Positions 24,722-35,156 of a stretch of DNA of 64,000 bases are shown here, piece by piece. How positions within the stretch are numbered: the stretch's first letter is position 1; every line of letters begins with the position of its first letter. The position numbers and the translations under genes were made by a program. The stretch lies in the NCBI GenBank assembly GCA_035772735.1, contig JASDFA010000016.1, forward strand, positions 151,044,501 to 151,108,500. Reading direction: 5' to 3'. The stretch comes from Datura wrightii (Eukaryota; Streptophyta; Magnoliopsida; Solanales; Solanaceae). Below the pieces are notes generated by a model. The model had not been told where the DNA came from. It saw only the letters and a list, made by a program, of their open reading frames with translations, and did not search any database.

Positions 24722-25042
24722 GTATCTCCCCTTGGGAACGTTCATCCTTGAATGTTGAAAATCATACAGAAAAAGCAGAGAAGTGCAATCATCATACTCA
24801 AATACTGAACATACATGTTGAAAACTGACGGAGTGACTGACTCCAATTTGAACGACATGATTGAACTGAATTCCCGAACCACACATACATCTATTTACAT
24901 GAAAGAAACTGAAGTATATGAGCTGAACATGAAACTGAATAGAGTATTAAGGAAGAAAATGATACGTCAAGCTGAAACTGAGAGGGAAGGGAATAGATGT
25001 GGGTAACTAGCCATCATATCTACTTCGAGTTCCCACATAGCT
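24722..25042 (-). pseudogene. Element E: PPT, 3' UTR and last codons of chromodomain
   Basis: On the minus strand 25042-24967 encodes MWELEVDMMASYPHLFPS and a TGA stop, the C-terminal end of the pol chromodomain. Its upstream half resumes at 27609 beyond the solo LTR. Then comes a short untranslated region and the tract CCCAAGGGGAGATAC next to the LTR. The copy of TAGCT at 25038-25042 is the TSD of the solo LTR. Confidence 0.8.
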
Positions 25043-27603
25043 TGTCACGCCCCGCCTTGGGGGGTATGACTGGCACCTGGTGCCCTACTAGGACCTGAAC
25101 TGCTAGACTACTGAGCCTGAGCACATCTGGTGCCTGGCTGGCTCTAACTTAGATTTCTGGAAACAAAGGGCTATATAATGGCTGTAAACACAGCCTCCGG
25201 CCAACTAGGCCTATAGCCACCTGTACCTGTAATAACAACTAACTAGAAACATATCAATATAAGGGAGCCTATGCAGGCCGACAAGGCCACCATGCTGTCT
25301 AGTTATCTGTAACTCAATAATGGAATACTGAATAACTACGTGACCGTCAAGGTCACCACTACTGACTGGATAAGGCCTTACATGGCCAACATAAACTGAA
25401 ATGCTAAACAACTATAACAAACTGCACGGCCTCACACGACCGGCTCAACTGACCACAGGGAAATATATACAGACTGCAAGCCTCTAAGAATACTGATAAG
25501 ATGGTCGGGACAGGGCCCCGACCTACCCGTACTGTAAAACAAAAGGAAATGATATAAACCTCTGAAATATCAAGCTCCGGATGACAGGAGCTGATGACTC
25601 TGCGCTGGCTAGGATCACGAGGGATCGCCTCCTCGTCTATGAGTACCTGCAGGCAAGTAATGCAGCGGCCCACTGGGCGTCAGTACCACTAGTACCGAGT
25701 ATGCAAAGCAACTGAAATAATACAACTAAATACAGATAACATAACTAACAAGTCTTTGAGCAGAAGATAACTGAATCTGAAGAGCTGATAGGAACTAGAT
25801 TGAACCTTTCTGCACTGATAAGTAGGAGCGTGTCTGTAGTTATGGCGGCCTGCTGTCTACTAACTAATATATATAAAGCACATAAATACATATACATTTA
25901 GCAAGAAAGAGCCAATACCAACCCCCATAAATCGGATGGCTCCAAACAAGCAAACAATCTATATACCCCTACCCAGGTCAAAACCAGCCAAAAATAAGTC
26001 ACTCCACTCATCTGCTCAGTCGGAGCTCCTCTACCGGCCCCCTGGGTCTCCGGCTCGGGCCATAGCCTCCGATATAAATAACCGTGTCTGAGTCTGGAGG
26101 ACTCCTGTGCAGACAGTAACAGATAGGGTCTGGTTCCCTGGACACAACTCGATAGGGCTATCTGAAACTAGAGCTGCACCTGTAATAAGAACTGTAACTG
26201 TAAGTATATCTGTATCTGTTCCCTGGGCGCTTGCGCACAACATGGCTATCTGTACTGTAATGCTGATCAGCCTGATATGGGATAAGCTTCATGCCATCTT
26301 CGTCCAAACTGAGGATGGCATGCCACTCCTTGGAGTGACGTAAACCCACCTGCTCAGTGGGCGACACGATTACCATCCCAGGGGCGGCGAGGACGCTCAA
26401 TAAGGTGCCCTCACGCCACATCAAGTCTCAACAAACAAATAGCACATAATAATAGCAAGCATGTGCAACTGAAAAAGACTATCTGAAATCTGATTTCTTA
26501 TTCTGATTTGTTTCTATACTGAACTGATTCTTTACTGATTATACTGATTCTGAAATCTTTATTTAACTTCTTGGCTAATCTGTAGCCGGGATACTATCTG
26601 TCTGATTTTACTTTATTAGCCTTTATTCTGAAAATCTGTATCTTTTTATTCTACAACATGCTTGCTAATCATACAATAAGCTATACTGAATCTGGAATGC
26701 TAACTCGCCCTCTGGCGCATGCTTTACTAACTTTCGGACTGAATACGATATGACAACACAACTCAGAACCTATTAGACTTACTTAATTCTCAACATTCAA
26801 CTCCGAGAGTTTCAAATACGGAGTTTACTATGATTTACCCAGCTAAGGCTTACTAACTTGCCGAAGGACAACTTCACATACCTTAACCTGGAGTTATCCG
26901 ACTGTCGGACGATGCTCGGTCAGTACTCCAACTATTTTTCCCAACTGCATTCATATATACGTCAATCAGTACTAAATACAACACTATTCTGAAAGAAAAC
27001 ATCACTTTCGATATAATTATACCCTAAACTTAGGCTTATCGAAAGACGATCGAAAACTTGCTATTTTTCAAAAGTCCAGGAGGGAGAAGTATTCACTTCA
27101 CAGCTAGGAGCACATAGACACTAGTTTGGAGCAATACTACTTACCTTAGTCCGGTAGCTCGACGATTCGTCGGCCGTATTTTGTGAAATAAAATTCGTAG
27201 GAATGCTCCCTGCTGCTAAATACCTCGGTATCTGGAGTTAATTTGAGGTTGGACTACGTTTGGCAGTGTAATCGAACGATAGTATACTAACCCTCTTCGT
27301 CTCTCTCTGTTTGCTGCATTTTTCTGGAATTTATCAAGGATTTAAATGAAATTAAACCGAAGTGGGGCTTTATATACTTGGGCCTGGACAGGCCCAACGT
27401 GTCACGGAGCCAACGCGGAGGCCCCACCTCCGTGACACGTTGCCATCGCGGAGGGGCTCTGCCCCGGCTCCTTCCTCGATGGTTTGACCAGCTACTCGTC
27501 TGATCCTTTCCCGGGCCTTTCGCTAGCACGTATGGCTTTCAAATATGTTTAACCAACGCGCGAATAGGCCATTTAGGTGCCGGGAATCTTACGGGGTATA
27601 ACG
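25043..27603 (-). mobile_element. Solo LTR of the A/D family inside E (2,561 bp)
   Basis: The limits are TGTCACGCCCC and GGGGTATAACG, the last base mutated from A. TAGCT flanks both sides (25038-25042 and 27604-27608). No internal region is present, so this is a solo LTR left by recombination between the two LTRs of a former element. It keeps the TATA box (27368-27376) and CTCCGTGACACGTTG (27395-27409). It is more diverged from D than D's LTRs are from each other. It splits E's chromodomain. Confidence 0.92.
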
Positions 27604-29084
27604 TAGCTCCCTCAACATGTTGATTCCTCCATAAAACTAAATGGAAGCTACATCTTTATTTCTTATCCTTCAAACTTGACAATCCAATATTTCCACCAGA
27701 ACCTCTTCATAACAAAGGTTATCTTTCACACCGACACTGTCCATCGGAACAACTAGAGTTGGATCAGCCAAACACTTATTTAAGAGCGATACATGGAAAA
27801 CTGGATGGATTGAAGCTAATTCTGTGGGAAACTCCAACTCATATGCTACCTTGCCAACCTATTTCACAATCCGGTATAGGCGAACATAACGGGGACTAAG
27901 TTTTCCTTTCTTTACAAATCTCATCACTCCCTTCATGGGAGATACCTTCAAAAACACCCAATCACCGACTTCAAATTCAAGTTCTCTCCTCCTCACATCC
28001 GCATAGGACTTTTGGCGATTCTGAGTTGTTTTCAACCTGTCCCTTATAAGATGAACTTTCTCCATGGTCTCAAGGACTGAATCTGGTCCTATCGTCACAA
28101 CTTCACCGACTTCAAACTAACCAATAGGCGATCTATATCTCCTCCCACAGAGAGCCTCAAATGGAGCCATCTAAATGCTAGAATGGTAACTATTGTAATA
28201 TGCAAACTCAATGAGAGGCAAATTCACATCCCAACTACCCTTAAAGGAAATCACACCTGCTCTCAACATGTCCTCAAGAGTCTGAATAGTCCTCTCCACC
28301 TGACCATCTATTTACAGGTGAAATGTTATGCTGAGCTTGACTTGTGTACCAAGTCTCTTCTAAAATGATCTCCAAAATTGGGAGGTAAACTGCGTACCTG
28401 TATCTGATATGATGGACAAGGGCTCCCCATGCAACTAAACTAGCTCCCAAATGTATAATTTAGCATAATCATCCATTGAATCGATAGTTTTGACCGGTAA
28501 GAAATGAGCTTCTTTGGTCAACCTATCCACGGCCACCCAAATGGACTCATACTGTTGATGAGTGCGAGGCAACCCTGTGATGAAGTCCATATTGATCTCC
28601 TCCCACTTCAAGTAGGAATAATGATGTCTTGAAGCGCACCTCCCGGTATTTGATGCTCCACTTTCACCTGTTGACAATTCGAACACTTACCCACCGATTC
28701 TGCAATATCCTTTTTCATGCCATTCCACCAATAGACTTCCCATAGGTCATGGTACATTTTGGTGGAACTTGGATGTATAGAGTATCTAGAACCAAGAGCT
28801 TCGTTCAGCATTCGATCTCTCAAATCATCAACATCCAAAACACATAAACGACCCTAATATCGAAGCACTACATCTCCCCTTTTGGAGAATACCTCTACCG
28901 TCTGTTTCTGAATGACTTCCTTCAGCTTCACCAAGATAGGATCCTCGACTTGTATAGCTTTTACATTAGTCACCAAGGATGATTCTGATCCATTTTGAAC
29001 AATAACACTACCATCGGTTGAGTTAACCAAATGAACTACCAATCGTGCAAACCGATACACCATCTTCACCAGCTCCTTCCTCCC
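27604..29084 (-). pseudogene. Element E: integrase and chromodomain (5' part)
   Basis: The zinc-binding region (SIHPSSTKMYHDL, KCSNCQQVKVEHQ) is at 28838-28608. The core keeps the catalytic residues (NMDFITGLP, SIISDTGTQF, GQVERTIQTLE) but has stops in between and a frameshift near 28610. The GPY/F segment (SPMKGVMRFVKKGKLSPRYV) lies in the open frame 27859-28098. The chromodomain part ends at the TSD of the solo LTR. It is a close relative of B's integrase on the other strand. Confidence 0.88.
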
Positions 29085-29828
29085 CTAATCCACATGAGAC
29101 ACACTCTCCATAGAGAGCCTACTAAGAGCGTTTGCTACCATATTAACCCTGCCCGAATTGTAAAGGACACTCATATCATAATCCTAAAGTAGCTCCAACC
29201 ACCTTCATTGATGGAGATTCAAATCCTTTTGGGTAAACACGTACTGCAGGCTCTTGTGGTTCATAAATACATCTACGTGGACCCCGTAGAAATAGTTTCT
29301 CCAAATCTTGAAGGAAAATACTACCGTCGCCAATTTGAGATCACGAGTCGAGTAATTCTTTTCATGAACCTTCAGCTGCCTGGAAGCATATGTTATAACC
29401 TTACCATGCTGCATCAATATACAACCAAGGCCGATCCTCGAAGAATCATAATATACCACAAACACATCGGTACCCTCAGTTAGGGTTAACACTAGTGCTG
29501 AGGTGAGTCGAGTCTTCAACTCTTGTAAGCTCTTCACACAAGCCTCTGACCACTGGAACTTCACTTTCTTTTAGGTCAATTTGGTCAACGGTGCCACAAT
29601 AGATGAAAACCCCTCAACAAATCTCCGATAATTCCCATCTAAACCCAAGAAGCTCCTAATATCCAAAGGATTCACTGGTCTAGGTCAATTTTTCACCGCT
29701 TCTATCTTTTGAGAGTCTACCTACACACCCTCACTTGATACCACATGACCAAAAAATTCCACTTAGTTCAACCAAAACTCGCATTTGCTGAATTTAGCAT
29801 ATAGCTGATGATCCTTCAAGGTGTGTAG
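29085..29828 (-). pseudogene. Element E: end of reverse transcriptase and RNase H
   Basis: The stretch next to F at 29800-29828 encodes the connection after the reverse transcriptase palm (KDHQLYAKFSKCEF) and continues exactly from 39582. RNase H is at 29205-29564 (YYDSSRIGLGCILMQ, LATVVFSF, MNHKSLQ), with the TDHK Asp changed to Asn. A stop precedes it (LTxKKVKFQW). It is non-functional. Confidence 0.85.
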
Positions 29829-31241
29829 TGCTCTTGGGCAGAATTATATGCCCAAGTGATACTCAAATGCTTCATTTCGTCTTGCTTCTCCATTGATAGT
29901 TGTACATTCTCAGGTGATTTGTAGTTAAAATGTGAATTTATACTAACCAACATGATTAGTGTTGTTTTGCAGGAAAAATGTAATCTTAGGAAGCTAAGAT
30001 GCATGTTGGGAGAAATCGGGAATGGACTCGGAAGCGAGCAGTGGAAAAGGCCAAGGTCATGCAGCAAATTAAGAGGCTCCGCGATGGAGCCGTGTCATGC
30101 TGCCATCGCGGATGCATTCTTCCCCGGATGATTAAAATAGGCCAAGTTCCAGTGAAGGTCCACGTTGGGGCCGTGGCACGTTGGCCAAGCCCCGCGTTGC
30201 ACGCCGTGGCACATTAGGCATAATTACCTGGAGGACCGGATTCCAGTAAGGGACCATGTTTGTGGCGTGTCACGGAGGTAGTGCTCCGCGATGCACTCCG
30301 TGACATGTTGCTTATTATTACGGAAAAAATACCCACTAGTATAAATAGAACACTTAGGTTTATTTTTAATGATTCTGACTTGGTTGAGTAAGAACGTGGG
30401 TTACAGGTAGTTGAGGGGACGAAATACTTAGGGTTCTTCTCTATCTCTTTCTTCTTTATTCCAATTGTTTGTATGATTTACACTCATTTAACGATGTTTA
30501 ATCCACAAATGAGTGGCTAAATTTGCTTCTTGTTGAGGTTAAGAACATTTGTAGTGGAATGTAATTATTGATCATCTTGGTTTTTCATCTTTTCTTCCAT
30601 GGTTGTTCTATTAGTTCTTATTTTTACTGCATTAATGTGTGACCAATATTAATGTATATCTAAAAATCCGATTTGCGCTCGAAAGAGAAAGAAATTGCAA
30701 AGTTGTGAATTAATAGGATATGATCTCTTCTTGGTTTGGGAAAATTGGGAATTGATTTACCTTCATAATAGAAATATATCTGAAAGTCGTATTAGTCAAT
30801 TAAGGAATCGGTTTTGTATGGCTAGAACATGAATTTCTTCTTATCATAGAAATGTAGGTGGAAGGTTCATGATTTTTAAGTTGGGTTAAATACGAGAGTT
30901 TTAATTCATAGGCAATAATTCTTGACTAGCAACCGAAGGAAAGATTAACCAAGTTGTATCAATAAATTGCTTCCTTGCATATTTGATTTAGCCTCAGCAT
31001 GCTCATTACTATAGTTCAGACTCAAATTGTACATTTGTTTTAGATTAGTATAAATTAGGAAACAAACTCCCAAAATCTTCTTGAAACTGTTGTCTGCATT
31101 ATTAGAGTTAGAGTTTATTAACACTTAATTAGATTATTACCTTGGTCCAGTCCCTGTGGGATCGATATTTGGCTACTCTAGCCATTTTACTACTTGTTCA
31201 ACCACGTGCACTTGCGTGTTGGCATTCCAAACCACTGAACA
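29829..31241 (+). mobile_element. Element F: 5' LTR (1,413 bp)
   Basis: The LTR runs from TGCTCTTGGGCAGAAT to AACCACTGAACA. The GC-rich block at about 30075-30310 is followed by the TATA box TATAAATAG (30340-30348). The R/U5 part is AT-rich and non-coding. Confidence 0.93.
30075..30348 (+). promoter_or_regulatory. Element F: U3 promoter block and TATA box (5' LTR)
   Basis: The words GCGATGG, GCCATCGCGGA, GTGTCACGGAGG and CTCCGCGATGC recur, ending with CTCCGTGACATGTTG (30296-30310). TATAAATAG follows 30 bases later. The 3' LTR copy (38414-38683) carries the exact form CTCCGTGACACGTTG shared with element D. The function is inferred from position. Confidence 0.6.
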
Positions 31242-31247
31242 AGTTTT

Positions 31248-31264
31248 TGGCGCCGTTGCCAGGA
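31248..31264 (+). promoter_or_regulatory. Element F: primer binding site (Asp tRNA)
   Basis: TGGCGCCGTTGCCAGGA matches the complement of the plant tRNA-Asp 3' end (TGGCGCCGTTGCCGGGGA) at the first 13 bases. It lies six bases inside the 5' LTR. This choice of primer is usual in Athila/Tat-type elements and differs from the iMet site of D, E, C and G. Confidence 0.85.
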
Positions 31265-31365
31265 ACTAGCGATTGGTAAAATTGTTTTCTTAAGTGTTAG
31301 TTTACGATTTCTTATTAGTGTTGACAAATTGGTCTTAGCTTGTCTTTTGCAGATATTGAATTCTG

Positions 31366-33033
31366 TTGAACACTGGCAACAGACAAAGAGCTGGTGGATT
31401 CACACTTAGAGCCGGAAAGATAATTTCATCGTCAAAGGAGAGAAGCTCTAGAGAGAAAGTTGCAGTTGCTCAGACAAACAATCCTGGAGTAACAAAAGAA
31501 TCCACCAATTGTAAGGGCAGTGTTAGTGCTCGAAGAAATGGCAGCTAGGCCGGTTCGCCAAGTGGCAATTCCACATGCTAACAATGTTACATCTAGAATT
31601 CGCAAACCTGAGCCAGGAGGGAGGTTCGAGCTTAAACAGAATATGGTGCAATTGCTGCACACCAGCGGTCAATTCACAGGTCTCCCTCATGAGGATCCAC
31701 AACATCTCCAAAACTTTTTGGAGATAAGTGACACTTACATCCCCGCTGGAGTGTCACTCGATTATGTCAGGCTTACATTGTTCCCATTTTCACTTTGGGA
31801 GAAGCAAAGAGATGGCTGAAAGCTGAGCCACCTAATTCCATCACTACTTGGGATGATCTTGCAAAGAAATTCTTGATACGGTTCTTTCCATCTAGTAAAA
31901 CAGCAAGACTTAGAAGTCAAACTCTAAGTTTTAAACAAAGAGAGGGGGAGAATCTGTATCAAGCTTGGGAATGATTCAAATCTATGTTGCGGGATTGTCC
32001 TCATCATCACCAATCCAATGATGTGCTAGTGCATACTTTCATAGAGGGTTTGTAACCCCACACAAAAATCTTGTTAGACTCAGCAGCTGGGGGACAAGCA
32101 TTAGAAAAAACTTATGAGGAGTTGTATACTTTGTTGAATCGTATTTTGCAAGGAAATCCAGAGTGGAATGCAGACTCTTCTAGAGGAGGAACAAGGAAAG
32201 CGGCAGGAGTCTTGGAAGTGGATGGTTTTATAGCTATCACTGCACAGATAGCTGCGTTGAAGAATCAACTCAATACCCACTTCAGCAATATGAGCATGAA
32301 TCATTCTCAAGCCCCAGTGAATGTAGTGCAACAGATTTGGTGTGAAGTGTGCGACAGTAATGAACACTCAACTGAGTGTTGTGGTGCGAATCCTGATTCA
32401 GTAAACTTTGTTGGTAATGTACAGAGAAATAATCACCAACAGTATGGCAACAACTACAACTCTAATTGGAGGAGTCACCCGAATTTCTCTTGGGGTAGTA
32501 ACAGCCATCAAGGGCAGAGTTCGAGTCAGGGAGCACAGAGGAATCTAGGAGGGCAGCAGAACTATCAGTCGTAATACAGAAGCAACAATGAACCTCCTCC
32601 ACCACCATCACCCAGTATCGAGGAAACGTTCAAAAAGATGATAGCTAACCAAGCTCAATTGCAGGCTGACTATGTGAAATTGGCAGCCGATGTAAAGAAC
32701 AATCAGTTAGCTACAACGGAATTGGAGTACCAGTTTGGGCAACTAGCTAGAGCTCAGAACACCAGGCCGAGAGGAGGACTTTCGAGTGACACTGACCCCA
32801 ACCTCAAGCAAGTGAATGCAGTGACCACAAGGAGTGGTTTACAACTTAAGGAGGTGGAACCAGAAAGACCACCACAACAGTCGGGAGCAGTGGAGAATGA
32901 GAGGGAACACAATGATGATAGGGGGAAGGAGAAGGAAGCTGAACCAAAAAGACCACTACCCCCGTTCCCTCAAAGATTAAAGAAACACAAAGAGGAAGCA
33001 TGTTTCAAAAAGTTCATGGAGGTGCTTAAATAG
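31366..33033 (+). pseudogene. Element F: gag
   Basis: Gag-type text starts near 31366 and is clear from 31520: FELKQNMVQLLHTSGQFTG, then WLKAEPPNSITTWDDLAKKF, LIRFFPSSKTARLRSQTLSF, and DSAAGGQALEKTYEELY. A Cys/His motif (WCEVCDSNEHSTECC) and an Asn/Gln-rich tail with SHPNFSW are typical of Athila/Tat gag. A frameshift near 31800, a stop at AWE* (about 31972), a stop at EGL* (32053), and a stop after QNYQS (about 32572) break it. A basic and acidic linker follows (32638-33033). Confidence 0.88.
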
Positions 33034-33756
33034 GTACACATTAATTTACCTCTTGTTGATGTTTTTCAGGGAGTGTCGAAGTACGCAAAATATATCAAGG
33101 ATATCGTGGCGAACAAAAGCAGGTTGACAGAGTACGCTACGGTGGCGCTTACGGAGGAGTGCCCTTCCCGAATACAAAATAGGTTGCCCACAAAGCTCAA
33201 AGACCCTGGGAGCTTTACAATTCAACTTACAATCGAGCAGAGTATCCAAGCTTGTGGATTATGTGATTTGGGAGCGAGCATTAACTTGCTGCCGACATCG
33301 GTATTCAAGAAATTGGGGCTAGGCAGTCCTAGACCATGCTGCCGACATCGGTATTCAAGAAATTGGGGCTAGGCAGTCCTAGACCAACAACAGTGATCTT
33401 GCAACTAGCGGATCGTTCCTTGGCCAGACCAGATGGCATTGTGGAAGACGTGCTGGTGCAAGTGGGCTCCGGGCTCCCTCACCTTCTCGGTAGACTTCGT
33501 TGTGCTAGATTTTGAGCCGGATGCGGAAGTACCATTTATTTTGGGATGTCCTTTCTTGGCGACCAGGAAAGCACTGATTGATGTAGCTACAGGGCAGCTA
33601 ACCATGCGGTCACACGACAAGGTGGAGGTATTTGATGAGTACAAGGCCATGAAGCTTCCGGCCGTGTATGAGGAACTCTCAGTGATCAACGTGCTTGATC
33701 GAGTGAATATTGCTCAGAGTGTTGATTCGCGAGAGCTAGTGGAAAACCACCGGTGA
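33034..33756 (+). pseudogene. Element F: aspartic protease broken by an exact 50-bp duplication
   Basis: The active site is intact (LCDLGASINLLPTSVFKKLGLG, 33259-33324). Immediately after it, 33287-33336 is repeated exactly as 33337-33386, shifting the frame to a stop at 33370-33372. The protease text resumes in another frame (VDFVVLDFEPDAEVPFILG, then FLATRKALIDVATGQLTM), after a second exact tandem duplication of 7 bases (33464-33477). The two duplications total 57 bases, but the shifted frame between them is closed. The protease is the last pol domain; nothing like reverse transcriptase follows. Confidence 0.87.
33287..33386. repeat. Exact 50-bp tandem duplication
   Basis: Two identical 50-base units (33287-33336 and 33337-33386) start TGCTGCCGACATCGG and end GTCCTAGACCA. 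No mismatch is seen, so the event is young relative to the LTR divergence of F. Confidence 0.95.
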
Positions 33757-33900
33757 AGGACCCCCCAAAATTGGAATCGTGGCAACCAGATCGAAGTGCC
33801 ACGTTCTTAGTCAATGGGCAGCGCTGTAAGCATTACTGGGGTGAGGACGGTAGTCGAGAGAAGACATCCATCACCCTAGAGGATGACTAAGCTTCAATGA

Positions 33901-33948
33901 CATCGAGCCGCGATGGTAAACCAGGCGCTGCACGGGAGGCAACCCGTG
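33901..33948 (+). ncRNA. Conserved hairpin block between protease and ORF2 (element F)
   Basis: CACGGGAGGCAACCCGTG (33931-33948) folds into a perfect 6-bp stem with loop AGGCAA. Upstream, CATCG and CGATG (33901-33915) form another 5-bp stem, and GTAAACCAGGCGCT lies between. Element H has the same block at the same gene junction, with the same loop and a stem of different bases. The role is unknown; candidates are RNA packaging, internal initiation or RNA processing. Confidence 0.6.
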
Positions 33949-35156
33949 AAATTGTTGTAATACTTGAGTAGATTTAGTAGAAAAGAAAAAAAATAGAAAA
34001 ATAAAAATAAAAACAAAAATTGTATTTTATGTGAACCTATGAATTCTAACCAATCTCTTGTTGTGAGATGAATTTCAGGTTGAACGGAGGGCAAAAATGC
34101 AAAGGATCGCAAATGAAAAATCGAGGTGAGAAAAATAATAAAAAGTGGCAAAACAATGAGCCTGCGCGATGGCTCCGTGTCACGGAGGAGGGCCTCCACG
34201 TTACCCTCCGTGACACGTTGAGGTGTAATTCTGGAATTTTTAAAATTCCAGAATACCTCCGCGTTGGCTCCGTGTCACGGAGGGGGTGCTCCGCGTTACC
34301 CTCCGTGACATGTTGAGGCTTTAATCGCGACGGATCACACTGGGTCTCCGGGTAACCTGCGCGAAAATCCCCCTTTTTAACCCCGAATACCCTCAATTTT
34401 CCCTTATTTCTCACCCCCTCCGTGACAAACACCCAAAAAATCCCCCTTCCCCAACGTGACACGGACTTAGGCACAAGTTTTCTTTGACTTTTCTTCGATT
34501 TCATCGAATTAAAGGTATGTTCTTTAACTTCATCTCAATTCTTGTCAAATTTTTCAATTTTGAGCATGTAAAGTGAGTAAAACTTTCCCTAATTGTAAAT
34601 TGAGCTTGAATTCATTTAAGTTATTGTTGATTGATGTTCGTAGTATCATTTTGATTGTATGAACTCGATAAATACATGCTTGATCGAATTTTGGTGATAT
34701 ATGTAGCTAGGGTTAGAATTTGATTGCGAAGAAACTAAATGCGATAGAAAATGTGGAAATTATGGGTTGGGCATGTTGGGTAAGGTGAATTGTGTTGGCT
34801 TGATGTGAATATGCTAAATAAACAATGAATTTTCGGGAGAAAGAAATTGGTGAATTGCATAGGTTGTGTTGAGAGAAGTTTTTGCTAAGTGCTATGTGAT
34901 GAAATGGTATCGATGGTGATATTTTGATTAGCTATACGAAGTCTGAGTACTACGTAGAATTTATCCCATCGAATTCTCTGAATGCACGAGGCATGTTGTT
35001 TTTTTTTTGTAAGTTGGAAAGTGAGATTTGTCTTGTCGTAAAGTCGTAATTGTGGCCAAGGACTAAGTGTGGGGTGGCCTAGCTTAACCCAACCTTAGTC
35101 GAAGCTAATTTTGATTTGAATAACATTAGGACTGTCTGTTTGACTTGACAGGAACA
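33949..35156 (+). other. Element F: spacer with duplicated GC block and palindrome upstream of ORF2
   Basis: An A-rich tract (about 33980-34020) is followed by two 58-base copies of the U3-type block (34166-34223 and 34261-34318), separated by a perfect inverted repeat (34228-34254). Then come about 800 bases of AT-rich sequence without a gene. TAAGTGTGGGGT lies at 35064-35075. The spacer ends in a pyrimidine-rich run and TTGACAG just before the ORF2 start, which could be a 3' splice site. Confidence 0.65.
34166..34318 (+). repeat. Two copies of a 58-bp GC-rich block with a palindrome between them
   Basis: Each copy contains GGCTCCGTGTCACGGAGG and CTCCGTGACA(C/T)GTTGAGG. Copy one holds the exact word CTCCGTGACACGTTG (34206-34220). 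Between them, ATTCTGGAATTTT and AAAATTCCAGAAT form a 13-bp inverted repeat around one T; each arm contains TTCnnGAA, the core of a heat-shock element. The block resembles the F and D U3 promoters. Confidence 0.7.

Noticed and set aside
26031..26424. Two overlapping open frames on the minus strand and one on the plus strand
   Set aside because: They lie inside the solo LTR and no frame is kept in the other LTR copies at full length.
33405..33689. Antisense open frame over the F protease
   Set aside because: The sense strand has clear retropepsin motifs; the antisense frame is a shadow.
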